From: Anaerovibrio sp.
GTDB lineage: Bacteria > Bacillota > Negativicutes > Selenomonadales > Selenomonadaceae
Reading direction: 5' to 3'
Assembly (NCBI GenBank): GCA_028691285.1
Contig: JAQUZO010000004.1
Location: forward strand, 6,357 to 44,903
Length of the DNA: 38,547 bases
Both the position numbers and the translations under genes were made by a program. A model generated the notes under the pieces. That model searched no databases, was not told where the DNA came from, and worked only from the letters and a program-made list of their open reading frames with translations. Below are positions 19,366-28,815 of this stretch, piece by piece. How positions within the stretch are numbered: position 1 is the first letter of the stretch; each line of letters starts with the position of its first letter.

Positions 19366-20286
19366 ATGTTTCGCAGGAAAACTCTTCAGCATGAGCTGCT
19401 GCATTACGGAGGCATCACTATTGGCTGCCTGATTGCCAGCTGTTCCATCAATCTGTTTTTGGTTCCCTCACATTTACTGACAGGAGGAGCCACCGGCATA
19501 GCGATCATTTTCTACTATCTGGCGGCTATGCCAATCGGTATCCAGACCCTGGTGTATAATGTTCCGCTGCTGTTGGCAGCCTGGAAATTGATGGGGCGCA
19601 GCTATACGCTGGACATTATTGTTGGGACGACCATATTTTCTGTATGCTTGGATATGACAGGCTTTTTAAATGCCTATGCACCTGTTGATGATGTGATGCT
19701 GGCGGCTATATTTGGCGGCGTATTTAATGGCATCGGCTATGGCATTGTCTTTCGCAGGGATGGCAGTACAGGCGGTTTCGATATTGTCGGGGCGATAGTA
19801 AAAAAGTATTATTCCCTGCACATGGGCGGTGTCATTTTTGGCTTCAACTGCCTAATCATGCTGATTGCGGCCTTTCTATTCGGTGTAAAGCCTGCTATGT
19901 TCACCCTGATCAGCATGTTCATCAATGCTATGGTCACGGACAAGGTGATTGCGGGCTTCAATAGCCGCAAAGCTGTGCTGATTGTTTCTGACAAGGCTGA
20001 GGCGATAGCAGATGGCATCCTGATGGAAATAGGAAGAGGTGTGACCTTTCTGCATGGGCAGGGGGCCTTTACTCATAATGAACGAAATGTGGTTTTTGTG
20101 GCAGTTACCCTGTTTCAGGTAGGAAAAATCAAAATGATTGCCAATGAAATTGATGCCAACGCATTCATGATTATTATGTCAGCCAATGAGGTAATGGGAC
20201 GAGGCTTCACCAAGCCGGGTGCACCGCTGCCCCTGAGTGATGGCGGCGGCAGCAAAGCCATGCACTGCTGTGATGAGAGGCAGTGA
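19366..20286 (+). CDS. YitT family membrane protein with C-terminal DUF2179-type domain
   Basis: SCSINLFLVPSHLLTGGATGIAIIFYYL..GIVFRRDGSTGGFDIVGAIVKKYYSLHMGG..GRGVTFLHGQGAFT pattern. Confidence 0.88.
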   Translation: MFRRKTLQHELLHYGGITIGCLIASCSINLFLVPSHLLTGGATGIAIIFYYLAAMPIGIQTLVYNVPLLLAAWKLMGRSYTLDIIVGTTIFSVCLDMTGFLNAYAPVDDVMLAAIFGGVFNGIGYGIVFRRDGSTGGFDIVGAIVKKYYSLHMGGVIFGFNCLIMLIAAFLFGVKPAMFTLISMFINAMVTDKVIAGFNSRKAVLIVSDKAEAIADGILMEIGRGVTFLHGQGAFTHNERNVVFVAVTLFQVGKIKMIANEIDANAFMIIMSANEVMGRGFTKPGAPLPLSDGGGSKAMHCCDERQ

Positions 20287-20343
20287 ATTTAGTGGGACAG
20301 GCCAGGGAGGCCTGTTGGTATGCAGATAAGGAAGTGTCTTTTT

Positions 20344-21195
20344 ATGATAGATTTACATGTACATTCAACGGTTTCCGATGGTACCTATACACCGGCAGGG
20401 CTGGCAGAGCTGGCTGAAAAAAATGGTGTGGAGGCTTTTGCCCTGACTGACCATGAATCAATTGCCGGGAACGCCGAAGCCGCCGCGGCAGCGAAAGAAT
20501 TGGGCATTGGTTTTATTAATGGCATGGAAATGACCATGACCTACCAGGGACATAAGATCCATGTGGTATGCCTGGGCTTCGATCCGGCCCATGAGGGCTT
20601 TCAGAGACTGTACAAGCGTCTCAGGTACATCAAGGAGGATTCTATGGCGGATGTAGTGGAGATTATCCGCCGGAAGGGAATACCGATAGAATTTTCAACG
20701 GTAAAACAATATGCCGGGGGTCAGCTTGATCGTTATGCCATTATGCGTGCCCTGGTCGCTATGGATGAATTTGGCAATATTCAGGAGATTTGGGATAATT
20801 ACCTCAATCCTGCGGTCAAGGAGGCAGGAGTCGCCTGGGATATTCCTGCAGAAGAGGCATTGCCTGTGATTTGTGAAGCAGGCGGAGTCACCTCCCTGGC
20901 TCATTTTCACAAGCGGATTGGCCTGATGGGACAAAATAGAGCAGAGCAGGAGGAGTCTATCAAGGAACTTGCAGGCTTTGGTCTTTGCGGCATGGAGGCC
21001 TGTTACCCGAATTATACTGCTGAGGATGAGGCCTTTGCCAAAGCAATGATTGAAAAATATAAGCTGCTGCCTACCGGAGGGACAGATTTTCATGGCGAAA
21101 ACCGTCCGGGGGTTATGCTGGGTACAGGCATCAATAATAATATCAGCGCACCTATGGAATTTTTAGATAATATCCGCAGGAGCTGTCATTCCTGA
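20344..21195 (+). CDS. PHP-domain phosphoesterase (YciV/RNase AM-like)
   Basis: MIDLHVHSTVSDGTYTPAGLAELAEKNGVEAFALTDHESIAG..TSLAHFH..TGGTDFHGENRPGVMLG. Confidence 0.9.
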   Translation: MIDLHVHSTVSDGTYTPAGLAELAEKNGVEAFALTDHESIAGNAEAAAAAKELGIGFINGMEMTMTYQGHKIHVVCLGFDPAHEGFQRLYKRLRYIKEDSMADVVEIIRRKGIPIEFSTVKQYAGGQLDRYAIMRALVAMDEFGNIQEIWDNYLNPAVKEAGVAWDIPAEEALPVICEAGGVTSLAHFHKRIGLMGQNRAEQEESIKELAGFGLCGMEACYPNYTAEDEAFAKAMIEKYKLLPTGGTDFHGENRPGVMLGTGINNNISAPMEFLDNIRRSCHS

Positions 21196-21254
21196 GAGAT
21201 GCTTTACTGCTTACGGTATAGTCTTTGATATACATATCCCATAGTCTCAGAAAA

Positions 21255-21385
21255 AGCCTTGTTAAGCGCCGATACTCAATGAAAGCTGGCGCAGCCATGC
21301 GTGAATTCAGTGTTCGCTGTGTTTAATGCAGAGCGGCAGCATTTTTGGGGAAGCTTATGGGTACTGGTGCGCTGAAATAACAGGT
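21255..21385 (+). other. Candidate structured RNA or imperfect long hairpin (unclassified)
   Basis: AGCCTTGTTAAGCGCCGATACTCAATGAAAGCT pairs in order with AAGCTTATGGGTACTGGTGCGCTGAAATAACAGGT with small bulges; no convincing ORF. Confidence 0.35.
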
Positions 21386-21493
21386 CAAACTTTTAGAGGC
21401 TGTATATTCTTGTTTATGGCAGGCTGTTTCCGGCCATACAAGAGAATATTGCTATATAATTTGTAGATAAAGGTGTAAAAAGGAGGTTTTTTT

Positions 21494-21652
21494 ATGAAGA
21501 CTTATGTTTGTCAGGTTTGCGGCTGGACTTATGATGAAGCTGCCGGCGATCCGGACCATGGCATTGCGCCGGGCACTGCTTTTGAGGATTTGCCTGAGGA
21601 TTTTACCTGCCCGTTGTGCGGTGTAGGTAAGGATCAGTTTACTGAGGAGTAA
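21494..21652 (+). CDS. Rubredoxin (52 aa)
   Basis: [52 protein letters not shown]; two CxxC(G) knuckles; SD aaaaaggagg upstream; too short for the supplied ORF track. Confidence 0.95.
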   Translation: MKTYVCQVCGWTYDEAAGDPDHGIAPGTAFEDLPEDFTCPLCGVGKDQFTEE

Positions 21653-21665
21653 AAGCAGACAAAAG

Positions 21666-21717
21666 TCTGCCCTCTGTGGTGCTGTGTTTGGCAGCATGGA
21701 CAGAGGGCAGATTTTTT
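21666..21717. terminator. Terminator between convergent rubredoxin and RND permease genes
   Basis: TCTGCCCTCTGT ... ACAGAGGGCAGA TTTTTT. Confidence 0.85.
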
Positions 21718-21734
21718 ATGGCATATTTGCAGTT

Positions 21735-24700
21735 TTATTTGATTTTATACATTACGGCATACATCACAGGGAGCACCAGGAGTGTGAGCACGGTCGCTAC
21801 CAGCAGTCCGCTGGCGATAGCAACTGCCATCGGGCCCCAAAAGGAGCTGCTCATCAGGGGCAGCATACCGAGAATGGCTGCTGCTGCCGTCAGCATAATC
21901 GGACGGAAACGCAGGACAGCAGAATCAATGATCGCATCAAGCGGCGTCTCACCAGCCTCAATATGCTTCTGTATCTGGTCAATGAGGATGACGGAATTGC
22001 GGATAATCATACCGTTGAGGGCAAGGACGCCCAAAATTGCCACAAAGCCCATTGCCTGGTTCAGCAGGAGCATGCCGAATACCACGCCGATGATGCCCAA
22101 GGGGGCCGTGAGCAGGGTAAGCAGCATATCCTTGCCGCTTCTCAGCTGGAACATCAGCAGGGTCATGATGATGAAAAGCATTGCCGGAATCGGTACCAGT
22201 AGATACTGCATGGAATCGTTGCTGTCTGCCAATGCGCCGTCTGCTTTGATGCTATAGCCAAAGGGCAGGCTGTTCCGCAGCTCACCGAGGTCGTCAAAGG
22301 CCTTCTGTGTAGCGTCATTGGCGGTGCCGTCTTTGATATTTGCCTGTACCATGATAGTCGGCAGCATATTGTTTCTTTTTATCATGCCGTCGTCTGCCCG
22401 GAAGGAAATTCTGGCAAGCTGCTCCAGCGGCACATAACCGCCGGCAGAGTATACAGGCAGGGTTTTTATCTGAGACAAATCACTGCGGTCTGCATCATTC
22501 AGGCGCAGCTGGATATCAATGGTGCGGTCACCGGCATAAAGCTGAGCAGCTGAGGCTCCGGAAATTTCCGTATAGACAGTCTGAGCTACCGCCTGAGGAG
22601 AAAGCCCCAGGGAGCGCAGCTTTGCCTGATCAAATTCCAGATAAAGGAATTTGGCCTTTTCTGACCAGTCCAGATTGATATCCGTGTTGTTCGGGTCAGC
22701 AGCCAGGATATCGGCTGCCTGAGCGGCTATTTCCCGCACCTTGTCCTCACTGTAGCCGGACACTGCAAGCATTACAGGGTAAGGCGCAGGCGGGCCGGTC
22801 TGGATGACGGAGGCCTTGGTGCGCACATCAGGGAATTCATCTGCTAAATGGGCGGTGAGCTTTGCCTGCAGCTCATCCCGTTTTTGAGGGTCCTTGGCTA
22901 CAATGACAAACTGGGAAAGATTGTCTGCCGGGAGCTTGGGGTCAATGGTCAGGACGAAGCGGGGAGCGCCCTCACCCACATAGTAGGTATAGTTTGCGAT
23001 TTCGGCAGCATTTTCATCCAGGAAGGCAGCAAAGCGGCCGGCAGCCTCTGCGGACGCCTTGAGGGAGGCACCTTCCGGCAGCTGCAGATCAATGATTATC
23101 TCCGGTCTTACAGAAGGCGGAAAAAATTCCTGGCGGATAAGGCTGCTCATGCTTACCGCAAGGACAAACAATGCTGCCGTTGCGGCCAGGACGGATTTCC
23201 TGTGAGCAAGGAACCAGCAGAGCAGGCGGCGAAAAACGAGATAGAACCTGCTTTGATAAGGGTCGTCCTGGGCAGCCTTGTTTGCTGCCGGTTTGATGAG
23301 ATAGAAGCCAAAGAGGGGAGCCACCATCACGGAAACAATCCAGGAAATTACCAGTGCCATGCCGATGACAGGAAAGAGGGCACTGCAGAATTCGGCGGCC
23401 ATGCCCTTGGAAAAGCTGACAGGGATGAAGCCTGCACAGGTTATCAGTGTGCCGGTAAGCATCGGCTTGGCTGTAGCCTTGAAGGCGTAGCAGGCAGCAT
23501 CAAAGCGGCTGTGTCCCCGTTCCAGCTGTACACTCATCTGTTCAACGGCAATGATGGCATCATCTACCAGCAGTCCCAGGGAAATAATCAGTGCGCCCAG
23601 AGAAACCTTGTGGAGGTCGATGCCGAAAACATACATGCCGCAGAAAACTCCTGCCAATACCAGGGGAATACAGCCTGCAACCACCATGCCTGTGCGCAGG
23701 CCCAGGCTGAGAAAGCTGACGGCTAGTACAATGATGACAGCCTCTCGCAGTGTGCTGACAAAGTCATTGATCGATTCGGTCACCACAGCGGGCTGGTCGG
23801 AAACCTGATGTATTTCCAGCCCGGCAGCCATTTCTGTCTGAATGCCTGCCATCTGTTTTTTCAGCTCATCGCCCAGCGTGATGATATTGCCGCCGTTCTC
23901 CATGGAAACAGCAATGCCGATGGCAGGCTCGCCGTTGAAATACATGGCTGTATCGGACGGGTCGGCATAACGCCGTTCTACTTTGGCGATGTCGCCCAGA
24001 TAAAAGGTTTTGCCGCCGGCATTTACAGGGGTGTTTTTGACTGCCTCGACATCATCGAAGGTACCGCTGTAGCGCAGATACACATTGTCGCTGCTGGTTT
24101 CAATCATGCCTGAGGGGGTCATTTCGTTTTGTGTTTTTAGGGCATCGGCAAGTGCGGCGGGGCTGATGCCAAGCTCTGCCAGCCGGGCACCTGCAATTTC
24201 CACATAGACCTTTTCCTTTTGTACGCCTAAAAGCTCAACCTTCTGCACCTTGTCTATGACTGCCAGCTGACGGCGGATTTTTTCCGCCTGCTGGCGAAGC
24301 TCCTCCATGGAGAAGCCGTCGCCGGTCAGAGCATAGATGGAACCGAAGACATCATCGAAGCGGTCATTATAATATGGACCATAAACGCCGGAGGGCAGTT
24401 CGCTCTCCAAATCCCTGCCGAAGCTGCGGACATCACGCCAGGTGTCCCGTATTTTGGCGCGGTCCACATCATCCCGCAACGTCACATAGACCACGGCAGT
24501 GCCGGTGCGGGTGGTGCTGGTTATTTCCTTGACGCCGGGAATATCCCGGAATTTGGATTCCATTTTGTCCGTGACCTGCAGCTCCATCTGCTGGGCAGAG
24601 GCACCGGGCCAGGCGGCGGTCACCACCATCTGGTTGATGGTAAAGTTCGGATCCTCCATGCGTCCCAGCTTAAAGTAAAAGAAGATACCGCCGATAGCGG

Positions 24701-24764
24701 TTATGATGATAAAGTACCAGATCAGAGCCCGGTTTTTCAGGGAAATCTCGCTTAAATTCCTCAT
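21735..24764 (-). CDS. RND-family efflux transporter permease
   Basis: AWPGASAQQMELQVTDKMESKFRDIPGVKEITS; SLGALIISLGLLVDDAIIAVEQM; multi-pass 1009 aa protein of the AcrB superfamily. Confidence 0.93.
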   Translation of the reverse strand: MRNLSEISLKNRALIWYFIIITAIGGIFFYFKLGRMEDPNFTINQMVVTAAWPGASAQQMELQVTDKMESKFRDIPGVKEITSTTRTGTAVVYVTLRDDVDRAKIRDTWRDVRSFGRDLESELPSGVYGPYYNDRFDDVFGSIYALTGDGFSMEELRQQAEKIRRQLAVIDKVQKVELLGVQKEKVYVEIAGARLAELGISPAALADALKTQNEMTPSGMIETSSDNVYLRYSGTFDDVEAVKNTPVNAGGKTFYLGDIAKVERRYADPSDTAMYFNGEPAIGIAVSMENGGNIITLGDELKKQMAGIQTEMAAGLEIHQVSDQPAVVTESINDFVSTLREAVIIVLAVSFLSLGLRTGMVVAGCIPLVLAGVFCGMYVFGIDLHKVSLGALIISLGLLVDDAIIAVEQMSVQLERGHSRFDAACYAFKATAKPMLTGTLITCAGFIPVSFSKGMAAEFCSALFPVIGMALVISWIVSVMVAPLFGFYLIKPAANKAAQDDPYQSRFYLVFRRLLCWFLAHRKSVLAATAALFVLAVSMSSLIRQEFFPPSVRPEIIIDLQLPEGASLKASAEAAGRFAAFLDENAAEIANYTYYVGEGAPRFVLTIDPKLPADNLSQFVIVAKDPQKRDELQAKLTAHLADEFPDVRTKASVIQTGPPAPYPVMLAVSGYSEDKVREIAAQAADILAADPNNTDINLDWSEKAKFLYLEFDQAKLRSLGLSPQAVAQTVYTEISGASAAQLYAGDRTIDIQLRLNDADRSDLSQIKTLPVYSAGGYVPLEQLARISFRADDGMIKRNNMLPTIMVQANIKDGTANDATQKAFDDLGELRNSLPFGYSIKADGALADSNDSMQYLLVPIPAMLFIIMTLLMFQLRSGKDMLLTLLTAPLGIIGVVFGMLLLNQAMGFVAILGVLALNGMIIRNSVILIDQIQKHIEAGETPLDAIIDSAVLRFRPIMLTAAAAILGMLPLMSSSFWGPMAVAIASGLLVATVLTLLVLPVMYAVMYKIK

Positions 24765-25858
24765 TCTTCAGCCTCCGCCAAACGCACCAGGATACCCTCG
24801 CGCAGCTTGTGGACACCGGCAGTCACTACAATATCGCCGGTTTTCAGCCCGGTAACCTTGAGCTTGTCTCTGCTGAAGTCCTCTACCTGAACCGGCTTGA
24901 GGGAGAGTGTCATATCCTCAGGATTTACCAGCCATACATTGGGCGTATCGCCGGTCTGATATACAGCAGCGAGAGGCAGCAGGGCAAAGGCTTCCTGCTG
25001 ACCATCTGCCGTATCTGTGCTGCCGATGCCGGCAGAGGCAGTCATGCCGAGGTGCAGTCCGCTGGGCGGCTGGGGTAGGGAAATGCGGATGCGGTAGGTT
25101 CTTGCTGTGCTGTCAGCCATGGGAGAGATTTCACGGATGGTTCCCTCTGTACGCTGGCTGTTCAGCGACCAAAAAGCAACAGGCACCTTCTGTCCGACAG
25201 AGACAGAGCTGATGCGGCTTTCCGGCAGATTGACCTCCACCTCCAGCTCCTGCGACTGGACTAAAGTCAGAACGGTCTGTCCGGCGCCTACCACCTGTCC
25301 TGCTTCGGCGCTGACTGCAGCGATTACACCGTCAGAGGCGGCGATGAGGGAAGCATAGCCCAGGGCATTGTGTCCCTGAGCTGCACCGGCAGCGGCCTGA
25401 TTGTAGGCTGCTAAAGCTGCGTCATAGGCAGTCTGGTACTGCTCCAGTACGCTGGCAGGAACGGCATCCTGAGCATAAAGGATGCTGTAGCGGTTCAGAT
25501 TGGAACGGCTCAGCTCCAGCTGCGCCTTGGCGGCAGCTGCCTGGGCCGAGCCCTGGTTTGCCTGCTGCAGGACATCCCGATTGTCAATGGACATGAGGAC
25601 ATCACCGGCCTGCACCCTGTCTCCGGGCTGGACATACCGCTGGAGGATCCTGCCGCCTACCTGGAAGGACATATTGGTTTCATAACGGCCCTTGACAACG
25701 CCGGGATAATTTCCTTCGCTGTCTGCCCCCCCAAGGGCAATGGTCTGTGTCTTGACCAGCAGCGCCTTTGCTGTGTCCTGGCTTTTCTCTGTGCCGCAGC
25801 CGGTCAGTGACATTATCAGCAATACACAGAAAAACAATGCGGCTATACTTTTTTTCAT
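24761..25858 (-). CDS. RND efflux periplasmic adaptor (membrane fusion) lipoprotein
   Basis: Signal peptide with lipobox (LIMSLTGCG); GGRILQRYVQPGDRVQAGDVLMSID lipoyl-like hairpin; 4-nt overlap with permease gene. Confidence 0.92.
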   Translation of the reverse strand: MKKSIAALFFCVLLIMSLTGCGTEKSQDTAKALLVKTQTIALGGADSEGNYPGVVKGRYETNMSFQVGGRILQRYVQPGDRVQAGDVLMSIDNRDVLQQANQGSAQAAAAKAQLELSRSNLNRYSILYAQDAVPASVLEQYQTAYDAALAAYNQAAAGAAQGHNALGYASLIAASDGVIAAVSAEAGQVVGAGQTVLTLVQSQELEVEVNLPESRISSVSVGQKVPVAFWSLNSQRTEGTIREISPMADSTARTYRIRISLPQPPSGLHLGMTASAGIGSTDTADGQQEAFALLPLAAVYQTGDTPNVWLVNPEDMTLSLKPVQVEDFSRDKLKVTGLKTGDIVVTAGVHKLREGILVRLAEAEE

Positions 25859-25967
25859 ATCAGCAAACTCCCTTTTTTGAAGCGGTTCAATTGAAAAATA
25901 CAGTTAAAATTATAACAAAATATATAGAAATAAACAATGAATACGGAAAGTAAATAAATTTCCCGAA

Positions 25968-25981
25968 AGTGAAATTTCACT
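25968..25981. promoter_or_regulatory. Perfect 14-bp palindrome, candidate operator upstream of mdh
   Basis: AGTGAAATTTCACT; its last base overlaps a candidate -35; TATAAT at 26004-26009. Confidence 0.4.
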
Positions 25982-26071
25982 ATACAAATTCATTAATATT
26001 TGTTATAATATCATTAGTTAAGGAACAGACAGTCAGTGGGCTGCCTGCCAAATAAAAGGAGGAATTCTTAA

Positions 26072-27025
26072 ATGAAAGTAACAGTTGTAGGCGCAGGTAA
26101 TGTAGGAGCAACAGCAGCAAATGTAATTGCCAGCGCAGGTTATGCTAGTGAGGTAGTTCTGCTCGACATCAAAGAGGGTGTATCCGAAGGCAAGGCAATG
26201 GATATGATGCAGACTTCCCAGATTCTGAATTTTGATACCACCATTACCGGTGTTACCAATGACTATTCAGCTACTGCAGGCTCCAAGGTTGTTGTTATCA
26301 CCTCCGGTATTCCTCGTAAGCCAGGCATGAGCCGTGAGGATCTGATCGGCGTAAACGCTGGTATCGTAGGCAGCGTTATTGAGCAGGCTGTAAAGTATTC
26401 CCCGGATGCCATTTTCATCGTAATCTCCAACCCAATGGATGCTATGACTTATTTGGCACTGAAGAATTCCGGACTGCCAAAGAATCATGTAATCGGCATG
26501 GGCGGTATGCTTGACAGCTCCCGTTTCCGTTATTTCCTGTCCCAGGCTCTGAAGAAGAAGGGCATCCCTGCTACTCCTACCGATATTGACGGTATGGTAA
26601 TCGGTGGCCACAGTGACAAGACGATGGTTCCATTGGGCTCCATTGCAACCTACAAGGGTATTCCTGTAGCTCATTTCCTCAGCGAGGAAGAGCTGGAAGA
26701 TGCTATCGCTCAGACCAAGGTTGGCGGTGCTACCTTGACAAAGCTGCTGGGCACTTCCGCTTGGTATGCTCCAGGTGCTGCTGCAGGCGAGCTGGTTAAG
26801 TCCATCATCACTGATGGCAAGAAGCTCATTCCTTGCTGCGTATATCTTGAGGGTGAGTATGGCGAGGATGATCTCTGCATCGGCGTTCCAGTAATCCTGG
26901 GCGAGAATGGTGTTGAGAAGATTGTTGAGCTGAACCTTGAGGGCGTTGAGAAGGAGCGTTTTGCAGAGTCTGTTGTTGCAGCACGCAATACCCAGAATAA
27001 CCTGGGCGATGCTCTGAAGAAGTAA
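26072..27025 (+). CDS. mdh: Malate dehydrogenase (LDH/MDH superfamily)
   Basis: VVGAGNVGATAANVIASAG..VVITSGIPRKPGMSREDLIGVN (Arg in substrate loop favours malate)..VISNPMDAMTYLA..IGGHSDKTMVPL. Confidence 0.92.
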   Translation: MKVTVVGAGNVGATAANVIASAGYASEVVLLDIKEGVSEGKAMDMMQTSQILNFDTTITGVTNDYSATAGSKVVVITSGIPRKPGMSREDLIGVNAGIVGSVIEQAVKYSPDAIFIVISNPMDAMTYLALKNSGLPKNHVIGMGGMLDSSRFRYFLSQALKKKGIPATPTDIDGMVIGGHSDKTMVPLGSIATYKGIPVAHFLSEEELEDAIAQTKVGGATLTKLLGTSAWYAPGAAAGELVKSIITDGKKLIPCCVYLEGEYGEDDLCIGVPVILGENGVEKIVELNLEGVEKERFAESVVAARNTQNNLGDALKK

Positions 27026-27063
27026 TTCCAAAACTGACTTTTGTTTGAAAAGCTAGCATAATC

Positions 27064-27094
27064 AAGGAGCCTGCAGATTTCTGCAGGCTCCTTT
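27064..27094 (+). terminator. Terminator after mdh
   Basis: AAGGAGCCTGCAGA-TT-TCTGCAGGCTCCTTT. Confidence 0.85.
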
Positions 27095-27241
27095 ACATTT
27101 TCAGATATTATTTGTCCGGGACTGGCAGTTATTTTTGGCGTAAATAGATAATATGTCTTAAGTTTTTTCAGTGTGGTGACGATATATAGGTACAAGCAGG
27201 TTGAATGTAAGTATTAAGTATTAAGGATTGAGGTGGTCAGC

Positions 27242-27520
27242 ATGATGGGCAAGATTGATAAGATAACAAAAATAAGCGGCGTTCAGCTGGATGCCAACAG
27301 TCCTTGGCTGCAGCGCAGGCATCGTGATGACCAGGGCTCTGAGGACAGCTTCAAGGATATGCTGAGAGAGCGTGCCGCCAAGGGCGTACGCAGTTCGGCA
27401 TCAGCAGCTCCTGGGGAGGAGGCGGCTGTCTGGGAGGGAAATGGTGCTACGCAGTCGCTGTTTTATGAAAAGGGAGTGGATCTGGACTTCTTTTACAGAC
27501 AGCGGCTTGGAGATATGTAG
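27242..27520 (+). CDS. Uncharacterised small protein
   Basis: ATG with upstream gaggtgg; ORF runs to TAG just before tadA; no recognisable family. Confidence 0.55.
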   Translation: MMGKIDKITKISGVQLDANSPWLQRRHRDDQGSEDSFKDMLRERAAKGVRSSASAAPGEEAAVWEGNGATQSLFYEKGVDLDFFYRQRLGDM

Positions 27521-27537
27521 TGTGTAAAGGTGATAAG

Positions 27538-28053
27538 ATGCTTGATGATGAAAAATACATGACTCTCGCTCTGAAGGAGGCTGAAAAAGCCTATCTGATG
27601 GGGGAGGTTCCTATAGGTGCCGTCCTTGTTGATAATGAGGACGGCACTGTTGTGTCCAGAGGACATAATCTGCGGGAAACCAGACAGGATGCAACAGCAC
27701 ATGCAGAAATGGAGGCTATCCGTGCTGCCACTGCAGCTCTGCAGAGGTGGCGTCTGACAGGCATGACGCTCTATGTAACCATTGAGCCCTGTGCCATGTG
27801 TGCGGGGGCTTTGGTCAACAGCCGGATTGACCGTCTGGTCTACGGCAGCCATGAATCCAAATTCGGTGCGGTGGAATCTGTGTTCAATGTGGTCAGCCAT
27901 CGGCTGCTGAATCACCGCATAGCGGTGACGGCAGGAGTGCTGGAGGAGGAATGCCGTCGGCTGATGCAGGATTTCTTTAAAATGCGCAGGCAGCAGAATC
28001 GGGCAAAGAAAAAAGCCTCCTTTCAGGAGGCTTTGCCGGATTCGATGGAATAA
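27538..28053 (+). CDS. tadA: tRNA-specific adenosine deaminase
   Basis: MTLALKEAEKAYLMGEVPIGAVLV..HAEMEAIRAA..EPCAMCAGALVNSRIDRLVYG. Confidence 0.95.
   Translation: MLDDEKYMTLALKEAEKAYLMGEVPIGAVLVDNEDGTVVSRGHNLRETRQDATAHAEMEAIRAATAALQRWRLTGMTLYVTIEPCAMCAGALVNSRIDRLVYGSHESKFGAVESVFNVVSHRLLNHRIAVTAGVLEEECRRLMQDFFKMRRQQNRAKKKASFQEALPDSME
28008..28034 (-). terminator. Minus-strand terminator for the TPR-like gene, embedded in the 3' end of tadA
   Basis: Minus strand AAAGCCTCC-TGAAA-GGAGGCTTTTTTC; plus strand lacks a T-tract. Confidence 0.7.
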
Positions 28054-28767
28054 TCAGATATCCCAATGAAGATTGTCGGGGTTTGGAGTGGCTTTGTCGA
28101 TTTCCGCCAGAATCCAGGAGACATTTTCATGAGCAGCCTCAAAGGCTGTTTTCAGCTTTTCCTGATTGATAGGCGGCAGTTCGATGAAGCGCAGGGCCAT
28201 GTGCATATAATCCTTGGCTATCAGTGCCAGGCTGCGTTCAGCTGCCAGCTGTGCCTTGAAGCGGTAGCCGTAATATAAATAGCTGTTGTGGGATACCGGA
28301 ATATCCTTGAAGACTTCAATCCTTTCATCAGCTTCGGCCTCGGCCTCCTGTGTGCGGTTTGTCAAATGGAGGAGATTCCAGCGGTCAGCCCACAGCTCTC
28401 CCCGGAGAATATAGCGGTAGAGAAAATCAGAGTCTTCAGCAGCTTCCAGGGCTGCATTGATATGCTCCAGGGCTGCTTCGTAGTCCTTGGCATCTCTTTC
28501 CAGCTGGCTTAAATGCTGGAGCGCATAAACCTTTTCTTCAATATCCTCAGCGTTTTCCGGGTCCGGGTCAGCATCCATGACGGAGAGAAAAAGCTCCTTT
28601 GCAGTATCTGGACGGTTCAACTCAGGCATAGAAAGAAAATGCGCCAGCCTGGCACGGCAATGCCAGTCATCGCTGCCGCCTGCAAAGAGCTTGGCAGGCG
28701 GGCGGGCATTGGTTTCCAGTACCATATCAACCAGTAAATCAAATTGTTCCTTATTCACAGTAAACAC
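28054..28767 (-). CDS. TPR-like repeat protein, uncharacterised
   Basis: Helical repeat pattern (KVYALQHLSQLERDAKDYEAALEHINAALEAAEDSDFLYRYILRGELWADRWNLLH); stop abuts tadA stop. Confidence 0.7.
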   Translation of the reverse strand: MFTVNKEQFDLLVDMVLETNARPPAKLFAGGSDDWHCRARLAHFLSMPELNRPDTAKELFLSVMDADPDPENAEDIEEKVYALQHLSQLERDAKDYEAALEHINAALEAAEDSDFLYRYILRGELWADRWNLLHLTNRTQEAEAEADERIEVFKDIPVSHNSYLYYGYRFKAQLAAERSLALIAKDYMHMALRFIELPPINQEKLKTAFEAAHENVSWILAEIDKATPNPDNLHWDI

Positions 28768-28815
28768 TCCTTGCAGTGATGTTAAATCTCAGATGTTTCG
28801 GATACGGTGCGCCGG

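Noticed and set aside
21255-21480. Known riboswitch (SAM, TPP, cobalamin, FMN) or SRP RNA before rubredoxin
   Set aside because: Looked for their hallmark conserved core sequences and did not find them; kept only as an unclassified structured-RNA candidate.
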